Part shown: piece by piece, positions 1-7,700 of the stretch
Position numbering within the stretch: position 1 is the first letter of the stretch
How the letters are laid out: each line of letters opens with the position of its first letter
Assembly (NCBI GenBank): GCA_003157575.1
Contig: PMKA01000510.1
Location: 1-8,321 of the forward strand
From: Opitutia bacterium
Lineage (GTDB): Bacteria > Verrucomicrobiota > Verrucomicrobiia > Opitutales > Opitutaceae
Length of the DNA: 8,321 nt
Direction of reading: 5' to 3'
Translations under genes and position numbers: made by a program
The notes under the pieces: model-generated
Told to the model about the DNA's origin: nothing
Seen by the model: only the letters and a program-made list of their open reading frames with translations
Databases searched by the model: none

Positions 1-1
1 C

Positions 2-1195
2 CGCATTTTCGACGGCTTCTCCGACCTGATCCCCTACGACCGCATCGGCTGCGCGTTGATCGAGGACGGCGCGACGCTCCGCGCCGTCTGGGCCCGCATG
101 GAATACCCGGAATGCCAGATCTACAAGGGCTACAACCTGCCTCTTGGCGAGACGAGCCTGGAGCCCATCCTGGCAACGCGTGAACCCCGCATCATCAACG
201 ATCTTGAGGAGCACCGCGTCTCCCGTCCCACCTCGGAGTCGAGCGCGCGCATGCTCCAGGAGGGGATCCGGTCCAGCCTCACCTGTCCGCTCGTGGCGGA
301 CGGGAAACCCGTGGGGTTCCTTTTTTTCTCAAGCCGGAAGCCAGGGACATATCGCGATCTTCACACACACATCTTCAAGGAGCTCGCCGGGCAGTTGTCC
401 TACATCATTCAGAAAGCCCGCCTCTACGAGCAACTGCTCCAGATCAACAACGACAAGAACCGTTTTCTCGGAACGGCGGCGCACGATCTGCGCAACCCGC
501 TCAGCGCGATCTACGGCCTGCTCCAGATCATGCGCGACGACCCGGAGATGCGGCCTGGAGAGCGCAGCGAGTTCGTGGGCCTGATGATCGATGCATGCGA
601 GGGCATGATCCCGATGATCGACGATCTGCTCGACATTTCCGCCATCGCAGAAGGCACGGTCCGCATGGAATTTGTCGAGGTGCCGCTCAGGCCGTTTCTG
701 GAAAAGGCCGTTGCGATCAATGCGGCGATCGCCCGTCCGAAGAACACGGAGATCAGGCTCGAATGCGCCGCCGGGCTTCCGGAAACCGTCCACTGGGATT
801 CCCATCGCGTGACCCAGATAGTGAACAATTTCATCAGCAATGCCGTGAAATTCTCACCCCCCCGCTGCCTTGTGCGCGTGCAGGTTGCGCCTGCGCCCGG
901 AGGCGCTGTGCAGGTGCGCGTGATCGACCAGGGGCCGGGCATCGCCCCTGAGGAACAGGGCAAACTCTTTCAACCCTACGCGCGCGCCAGCGTCCGGCCG
1001 ACAGCCGGGGAGAAGTCCACGGGGCTCGGCCTGGCGATCACCCGTCGCATGGTGACCGCCCATGGAGGAACGGTCGGCCTCGAAAGCAAGGTCGGTTCCG
1101 GCTCCACGTTCTGGTTCACCCTACCCATCGAGCCTGCGCCCCAGAACGAATCCGCCGCCGCACCGCCGGGATCGATCAGCCCTGCGCAAACATAG
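2..1195 (+). CDS. GAF-domain sensor histidine kinase, 5'-truncated
   Basis: Cytoplasmic-type two-component sensor kinase that would autophosphorylate a histidine and pass the phosphate to an unseen response regulator. The frame is open from the window's first bases (RIFDGFSDLIPYDRIGCAL), so the true start lies upstream and the TTG at 56 is internal. Counting from the codon at position 2, residues 1 to about 140 are a GAF sensor domain lacking its beginning. A helical linker (KARLYEQLLQINNDKNRFLG) follows. The HisKA H-box HDLRNPLSAIYGLL has its phospho-accepting His at nt 482-484 (residue 161). HATPase_c shows the N-box NNFISNAVKF (824-853), G1 box DQGPGI (926-943), F-box LFQPY (965-979) and G2 box GLGLAI (1022-1039), all intact. 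The C-terminus is a short Ala/Pro-rich tail. No transmembrane segment is visible, though the N-terminus is missing. No response regulator lies downstream. The family call is secure; the signal sensed is unknown. Confidence 0.93.
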   Translation, partial: RIFDGFSDLIPYDRIGCALIEDGATLRAVWARMEYPECQIYKGYNLPLGETSLEPILATREPRIINDLEEHRVSRPTSESSARMLQEGIRSSLTCPLVADGKPVGFLFFSSRKPGTYRDLHTHIFKELAGQLSYIIQKARLYEQLLQINNDKNRFLGTAAHDLRNPLSAIYGLLQIMRDDPEMRPGERSEFVGLMIDACEGMIPMIDDLLDISAIAEGTVRMEFVEVPLRPFLEKAVAINAAIARPKNTEIRLECAAGLPETVHWDSHRVTQIVNNFISNAVKFSPPRCLVRVQVAPAPGGAVQVRVIDQGPGIAPEEQGKLFQPYARASVRPTAGEKSTGLGLAITRRMVTAHGGTVGLESKVGSGSTFWFTLPIEPAPQNESAAAPPGSISPAQT

Positions 1196-1221
1196 CCGAC
1201 CCCCGTTGTGGCCGTTAGGTC

Positions 1222-1235
1222 GCCCGCAAGCGGGC
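1222..1235. terminator. Short hairpin after the kinase gene, possible terminator
   Basis: The perfect inverted repeat GCCCG-CAAG-CGGGC starts 27 nt after the kinase stop codon. It forms a 5-bp GC stem with a tetraloop. The bases after it (TTCGTACAATC) do not form a U-tract, so it is not a standard Rho-independent terminator. It may be a weak or factor-assisted terminator, or only an mRNA 3'-end stabiliser. Confidence 0.3.
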
Positions 1236-1414
1236 TTCGTACAATCAGAAACACTTTGTTCGGTGCGAGCGGTTCGCCGTCCGCGTGATATCCCCATCTG
1301 CTCTTTTCAATGAGCTACACCCAATGGCTGGCGCCATTTGGGACGGACCTTATGGGGAGCAATGCGTGAGACCTGAAAAAGTGATTTTGCGGCGACGGGG
1401 CAGGGCACAAACCC

Positions 1415-1436
1415 GGCGGGAGCGGGATCTCCCGCC
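1415..1436. repeat. 8-bp perfect inverted repeat with 6-nt loop
   Basis: GGCGGGAG (1415-1422) is followed by the loop CGGGAT and then CTCCCGCC (1429-1436). All eight base pairs are perfect and GC-rich. No T-run follows, so intrinsic termination is unlikely. It ends 14 nt upstream of the candidate -35 box at 1451. It could be an operator, a transcript-end hairpin, or one copy of a dispersed palindromic intergenic repeat. A single window cannot separate these. Confidence 0.45.
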
Positions 1437-1450
1437 ACCGAAACGTTGCT

Positions 1451-1478
1451 TTGCCAGGTTATGGATCCGGGATATATG
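1451..1478 (+). promoter_or_regulatory. Candidate sigma70-like promoter for the RHS gene
   Basis: TTGCCA (1451-1456, five of six bases match the -35 consensus) and TATATG (1473-1478, four of six match the -10 consensus) are separated by 16 nt. They lie in the most AT-rich part of the gap. Transcription would begin near 1485, leaving a leader of about 125 nt to the ATG at 1610 or 254 nt to the ATG at 1739. A competing weaker -10-like element, TGATAGTAT (1511-1519), has no good -35 box. This rests on consensus matching only. Confidence 0.3.
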
Positions 1479-1536
1479 TTGAAATCCTGCCTTCTATTTC
1501 TCCGACATTCTGATAGTATGGTGACTTGTTCTTTCG

Positions 1537-1578
1537 GCGGCGCACCGACTTCGCTCGCTTCGTCGGACTACACGCCGC
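1537..1578. repeat. Two-tier inverted repeat in the RHS leader region
   Basis: The outer arms GCGGCG (1537-1542) and CGCCGC (1573-1578) enclose the inner arms CCGAC (1545-1549) and GTCGG (1562-1566), around a 12-nt loop TTCGCTCGCTTC. The two stems are offset by an internal loop of 2 and 6 nt. If transcription starts at the upstream candidate promoter, this would fold in the 5' leader, ending 31 nt before the ATG at 1610. No T-tract follows, so attenuation is not indicated. A dispersed palindromic repeat is an equally good reading. Confidence 0.4.
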
Positions 1579-1738
1579 TCCGCCTCAGCCCCAAACTACC
1601 CCCCCGTCGATGAAAAGGCCCCTGACGCTTCGGATCGCTGCTGCACGACTATTTCAATCTGCCTTCGTGGCGACTTCCCCTCGCCAGCGGCAAGACGACC
1701 GGTCTTGGTTCCGGCACTTTGGCAGGCCGCCGTCGCTG

Positions 1739-1792
1739 ATGCGGCTGTTCTTGCCTGCATTTGTGATATTTGGAGCGGCATCCCTCAAAGCC
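1739..1792 (+). other. Predicted Sec signal peptide of the RHS protein
   Basis: MRLFLPAFVIFGAASLKA has one basic residue, then a hydrophobic core (LFLPAFVIFGAA) and a small-residue end. Cleavage is plausible after Ala18, before Asp-Trp. No lipobox cysteine is present, so a lipoprotein is not indicated. If translation starts at 1610 instead, the same hydrophobic stretch lies at residues 44-61 behind an Arg-rich leader and might act as a membrane anchor or an unusually long signal peptide. Confidence 0.65.
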
Positions 1793-4700
1793 GACTGGAC
1801 CAGCCGCCCTCCCTCCACGGTTCTGGTGGGCACCGGTGTGAGCGTAGTGGCGACAGCAACGGCGTATGCGGGCTGGGAAAACGCGACCCTCATGTTCCTC
1901 TGGGTTCAGAGTCCGTCGGGGGCATGGACCTTCACAATCATAGGCTCAGGCTACGACGGCTCCACAATCGACGGCTACGGCGGCTATACCCTCAATGTCG
2001 CCGGCTTTTGGCATTGGGACGTTCGGCTCAGCACCAACGAGTTTCCTGGCTCGTCTCCCGAGGGCGAATCCATAGCCAGCGCCCTGACAGCGGCGTTGCC
2101 GAGTTCGAACTCCGCCATGTTCGTTTTTTCAAACCTCGGCCCCTACACTTTCGATGGCACGGCCAAGACTGCCACGGTGACGCCGTATCCAAGCAACGCC
2201 ACGTTCGCGGCGGACTTGGCCAAGGGACCCGATGCGGGATCCTACACGGTCACGGCCACCGCGACCGGCAATTACACTGGTTCGGGTTCCGCCACGCTTG
2301 TCATCAACAAGGCGACTCCTGCTGTGACAATCTCACCGGGGTCTTGTCTGGTTGCCATGGGAAGGAGCGTCACTTTCAGTGCGGCTTCGGGAAAGACTGG
2401 AACCTATGCCTGGGGCGGGACTGCCGGGGCAAGCGGCGGCGGCTCTACGAAGGAGGTCACATTTAACACGGCCGGAACTTTCACGGTCACCGTGCGGGAT
2501 CCGGGCGATAACAACTACAATCCTTCAAACACCGCCTCATCCACGATCTCCGTCTACGATCCTCATCTCGATACGGACGGCGACGGGATGCCCGATTATT
2601 GGGAACTTGCCAACGGGCTTGATCCCAATAATCCGTCCGACGCCTCCGGGGACCCTGATGGTGACGGCATCACCAACGTCGATGAATATAATCTATGGAG
2701 GTGTCCGACGCGAAACGAAAATGGCAACAACTACGTCACGAGGGCCAAGAACGATCTGACGCTGGCCTATTTGCACGTGAGCGTCATCGCCAAAGGCACG
2801 GGCAGCGTGACCGTGACCATGAGGGATGGCAACTACCAGTCGCTCGGGGGGCAGACGTTCAACTTCCATCCGCCGAACGGTTACACTTGGTGGCAGGAAT
2901 ACGAGAATCAGCTGGAGCTGCTCTGCGATGTCGGGACTTTGTATAATTTCAACGTCACGTCGACTGGCGTGAGCGAGTTCATCGTTGCCACGAAACTGGG
3001 GCCCAAAACTTCGCCGTTGCTTGAGGCGGCCGTGGAGTTGAACGGGCGCTATGCAGACAGGATCCGGAGTTCTGAGATAACCTCGGGCAGTTTCTCGGCG
3101 CGTATTGTGCCGGTGGGGAACATCCCGTTTGCCGCGATGGACGATTCGAAATTCGAAGGGATGCGCATGATCTCCTTTGGTCTCGGGGGCAGCCGGTCCG
3201 GCCGGACGGCCGGCCGGATACTGTTCTGCGCCGGCCCCCTCGTCGGGGAGAATTCCACCGAGTATTCTTCCGGGATCGACCCTCCCGACCCTCGAAATTG
3301 CAGCATCAAGATAATTAAGGGGCCGGCGCTCGAATGGTCGCACCAGACGGCCGCGCATTTCCAGGGGCGGACGCCGTGCGGTTACGTGGATGTGCTGCAG
3401 ACGCGGGAGCATTGGTGGGTGCGTTTCTTCCCATTGGGCAGTTATCCCGACGGGACTGGATTCGACGATTTTTCGGGGGCCGCTCTTTTGGCCTCGTACG
3501 ATATCACTCTGACGACGCCAAGCACCGGGTATCCGTCTCCCATAGGCTTCACGATGACCCGGTCGGCAGGAGGGGTAACGACGATGTTCGAAGAGGAATC
3601 GGCATTCGTCAGCGTTATGGATCAAGACCTCGAAATCCCTGGCGAGCCGTTTGAATTGCATTTCACAACCACGGGCACGTCGCGATTCTGGCGCTGGCGG
3701 ACTCCTGGCGCGCCACGGCAGGGACTGACAAAGGTGGTCGCGACAAACCCCATCTTTGTGCTGATAACCGGGGGCGTGCCAGTGAGCACGTACTACCCGA
3801 TCACCGTAGATGTCGCGCATTACAACGGCGCTTCGGAAACGGACCCAATGGCCTCTTACGAGGAGAAGGGGTATGCCGCGGGAGATTTCCTCCTGCAGTC
3901 CAAGACCGGGGACTTTCACGGAGTGACGGGCGATAAGGCGCTTGGCGACGTTCGGGTCAGCATGGAAACTTGGCAATACAGCGGATCGTGTCTTGAGATC
4001 AGCCCGATTTCCACCACGAGCTCCACCGGTGGGAGCACCTTCACCGAGTACTACAGTCGGGCGCAGATGCTCAATTTTCCAAACAACCTGGAAGGGCAGC
4101 CGGTGATTGCCCTGGGGGAAATCAAGAATGTGTGGCGCACGTTTGGCGGCGATCCTGCGGCGACCGGGGATCCCAATAACGGCTACAATCCCGGCGCAAG
4201 CAACCTGCTCACGACCTACACCTATGGCGCGGATCCCGTGGATGGCCGCGCGGCGGTCCTGGAAGCGGTCACCAAGCTGGGCACGACCGAAACTGGCCTC
4301 ACGGACTACGCTTACGCAACTGGCACGTTTGGCGGTCTGCCATTTGTCACCACGAGCGTCACCAGATATTCCGCGTACGGGTCGACCGCACTGATCACGA
4401 TCAACAAGGACTACAGCCGCCGGATCTCCAACCTTGATTTGTGCAGCAAGCCCATCTCGGCCCAAAATCCCGACGGCACGAAAGTGTCCTACGCCTACCA
4501 GCGCGGCACGCTTGGCAGCGGCACGTGGACGGCGGGCGCCAACGGTCCGGATTTGCTTGTGGCCGAGTTGAACGGCAAGTCCGGTTCTGCTGTTTCCGCT
4601 TACAGGGGCGTCTCGCTCGACCCGCTCGACATGGACCCCAACCGCTCCACCGTCGACGAGCGCGTCGTCAACAGCCAGGGGCTTGTGGTCCGCGAAGCGA

Positions 4701-7700
4701 CCTACGCCTATACCGGCTCGAATTTTGCGCTTCTGACCTCGGCCTATTACGCCTACAACCGATTCGGCGCGCTCCTCATGAAGGCCGACCAGCCGATCAG
4801 CGTCGACGCGAACGAGACGCCTTCCACCACCGGGAGGGTCTTTTACCAGGCCAGCTACACCGGTTGGCGCAAAATGTGGGAAACCGACGAGCAGGGCGTC
4901 AAGCTCACCTATGCGTACGACGACTATGATAGGGTCGGCTCTGTGACGCGCGACGCCTCCGGCACCTCTGGTCAACCGGACTACATTGCCCAACAGACGA
5001 CCGCCTACCTCTACGACAACACTGCCGGCCTCGTGAATGGCCGCGGGCAGATCGTGCGCCAGACGGTGAGTTCTCCCGGCGTGAGCGAGACACTCGTGAC
5101 CGAGGTCGCCACGAACACCGCGGACCAGGTTGTGAAGAGCACGGCGCCAGGGGGGCTGGTGACCACAACCGGATATGAGATCAACCCGGATTACTTTTTC
5201 CTGATCGGAACGGATGTCACGCTCCCCGGAGGGGCCGCCAGGAGAACGGCATTCTATATGGACGGCCGCACGAAGTCCGTCACAGGCACGGCCGTGCCGG
5301 ATGTTGCGTACAGCTACAGCTACAACTCGACCAACGGCTTCCTGAAGACCATCGAGACCTTCACCGCAACCGGCCAGGCGACCGCAACCTGCGTCGACTG
5401 GCTCGGCCGCCCCGACCGCGTCGAAACCGCCGCGTGGTCCGGCGGCGCGCGGGTGGTCAGCGATGCCTACAATTCGCTCGGACAACTCGCGAGCCAGGAC
5501 ACGACCTCGGGCAACACGAAGCTCACACCCACGCACCTCTACACGTATGATGCCTACGGACGCCTCCAGTTCGAGGCTCTCGATGCGAACGGCAACGGCG
5601 CCATCGACCTGAGCTCGGATCTCGGCATCAAAAAATACGAGTTTGCCTACCAGCAGGGCGCGCCCGGCTGCTCCACAGGCGACTGGTATCGCTACGACGG
5701 CCAGATTGCCTGGCCCTACGATGGCTCGAACGCTGCGACATCCCGGTACGCTTCGCAGGCCTATTCGCAATTGAGCGGGCTCACCGCGACCACGGTCGCC
5801 CACGAGGTGTCGCTCGACTTCGACCGCAACAGGACCGAAACGACCTCCACGCTCGACCGCGCGAACAAGATGCTCACCGTCAACACGACGGTCGCGGGCA
5901 CGAATCAGGTTTTGCAGACCGTTACGCGTGACGGCCTGCCCGTGCGCTCGACGAACGCGCAAGGGCAGACCAGCCTCATGAGCTACGATTCGCTGGGCCG
6001 GCTTGAAGCGAGCACAGATCCGCGCATCGGGGCGACGGACTTTGCCTACTGGCCGGGCTCCACGTTGGTGGCCATGGCGACCCCGCCGGACGGCCGGTAC
6101 ACGGGGTACGCGTACGATGCCGCGGGACGCGTGTGCGCGCAGACCGACAGCGCGGGCAAGGCGGCGTATTTCCTCTACGATACGGCCGGCAACCTCGTGC
6201 GCCAGTGGGGCGACACTGTGAATCCGGTTCGCTACGAGTACAACGATCTCGGACAAAAGACCGGGATGCACACGTACCGGTCCGGCACGTGGACTGGCAG
6301 CGCGCTTCCCTCGGGCTTCACCGGCGACGGCGATGCGACGACCTGGACCTACCAGGCCTCGACCGGGCTGCTCACCACCAAGACCGACGCAAGCAGCGGG
6401 GCGATGCACTACGAATACAACGATCTCGGGCAGCTGAAAAAGCGCACCGATGCCCGCGCCTGGGTCACGAATTATCTCTACAACTCGATGAACCTGCTTC
6501 AAACGGTGGACTATACCGACTTGGTTACGACCGACGTCGTGCGCACGTACGATCGCACCGGCAAGGTTCTCACCGTGACCGACGCCGCGGGCCAGCGCAG
6601 CTTCGCCTACTACGACACGTGGGCGGACAACGGCTACGAAAATGAGCTGCGCAACAAGAGCGCGCGGCTAAAAAGCGAGACCCTGCCTTCGGGCTTCTAT
6701 GGGAGCGCAAACAACGTCCTCAACTACGACTACCAGTACCAGGTCTCGGGTCGGCTGAACGGCCCCGCCGCCTCGGTGAAGATCGGCGGCGGCTCGGCCT
6801 ACACCGTGGCGTATGGGTACGACGACGTCCTGCGCCTGAATGGCGTGGCCTACAACGGCGGAACGGCCTTCGCCTACGCCTATGTGGCCAACTCGAACCT
6901 CGTCGACACCGTCAGCCAGGCCGGCGGTTATTTGCGTGACTACGACTACCGCAGTGACAGTAATCGCCTCGACAAGATGACGCACATTTGGGGCAGCGTG
7001 ACCTCCAGCCGGATGGAAACCCGGCTCGGGTATGATGGCGTGGGGCGGCGGGGCACGGAGAAGACCCAGGGGACCGGATTCATGGCGGCGCTGGGCCGCA
7101 CGTCCGACCCGGGCGTTCATGTGGACTACGCCTACACCGACAAATCGGAGGTCGATTCCAGCGCCAAGTACGTCCTGACCTCGAACTGGCTCGTCGGCTC
7201 GTTGCTCGCGGGCACGGGGCGTGATTTTGAGTATGATCCGATCGGCAATCGCGACGCCACCTACGGGTACGCCGCCAACGCGCTCGACCAGTACACCGCC
7301 GCTCCCGGCCTGGGCTCCTTCAGCTACGATGGGAACGGGAACATGACAGGCGACGGCGTGCGCACGTACGCGTACGACGGCGAGAACCGCCTGATCGGCG
7401 TGACGCAGGGCCCGTCCTCATGGACCTACGTCTATGACTATCTTGGCCGCAGGATTCAGAAGAGCGGCACGGGCATATCCACGACCCGGTTTCTTTACGA
7501 CGGCTGGAACCTGATTGCGGAGCTGGATGCCTCGGGCAACATCCTGCGCCGCTTCGCGTGGGGACCCGACGTGTCGGGCACCCTTGCGGGCGCCGGCGGC
7601 GTCGGAGGGTTGCTGCTCGTCGACGCAGGCGCGGCGCAATACTGGCCCGTGTACGACGCCTCGCACAATGTGATCGCCCTTTACAGTTCCGGAGGCGGTT

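Larger units (their letters stand above)
1196..1609. other. Intergenic region without a convincing gene
   Basis: Between the kinase stop and the first possible ATG of the RHS gene I see no ORF with protein-like composition. The short open frames here translate to Arg/Pro-rich sequence with no domain and no ribosome binding site. The stretch holds three inverted repeats and a stretch at about 1440-1530 that is more AT-rich than its flanks and carries the promoter candidate, all listed separately. The spacing and hairpins suggest that the two genes are transcribed independently. Confidence 0.6.
4481..7530 (+). repeat. YD-repeat region of the RHS protein
   Basis: About 1,000 residues of degenerate tyrosine-aspartate repeats. 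Clear copies, by position of the first aromatic or equivalent codon, include YAYDDYDRV (4910), YTYDAYGRL (5540), SYDSLGRL (5981), YAYDAAGRV (6107), FLYDTAGNL (6170), YEYNDLGQ (6233 and 6410), TYDRTGKV (6545), GYDGVGRR (7028), EYDPIGNR (7229), SYDGNGNM (7322), YAYDGENRL (7367) and YVYDYLGRR (7427). In solved Rhs and Tc-toxin structures these strands wind into a shell. The number of repeats here is ample for a full cage. Confidence 0.9.

Noticed and set aside
56..58. TTG at 56 as the start of the kinase.
   Set aside because: The frame is open upstream to position 2 and the extra residues (FDGFSDLIPYDRIGC) are good GAF sequence, so the gene begins before the window.
1415..1436. Intrinsic terminator reading of the 8-bp hairpin.
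   Set aside because: There is no T-run on either side, and it lies more than 200 nt after the kinase stop.
1285..1482. A 65-codon plus-strand open frame in the intergenic gap.
   Set aside because: It has no ribosome binding site and its translation is Arg/Pro-rich without a recognisable pattern. It also runs through the 8-bp hairpin and the promoter candidate.
1705..2759. Plus-strand open frames in the other two phases at the start of the RHS gene.
   Set aside because: They overlap the frame that encodes the signal peptide, MBG repeat and calcium-loop segment. Their own translations are low-complexity and lack any domain.
2693..6502. A 1,269-codon open frame on the minus strand, antisense to the RHS gene.
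   Set aside because: It is exactly in register with the RHS codons, so its stops correspond to sense TTA, CTA and TCA. The RHS gene avoids these GC-poor codons over this stretch; the frame ends at sense Leu CTA 2693-2695, and the next sense CTA is at 6668-6670. The translation is Arg/Val/Gly/His-rich with no domain. It is a codon-bias shadow, not a gene.
4481..7530. Repeats as a possible CRISPR array or mobile-element repeats.
   Set aside because: The recurring TAC/TAT-x-TAC-GAT patterns are codon-phased and degenerate, and they encode YD motifs. There are no uniform repeats or spacers.
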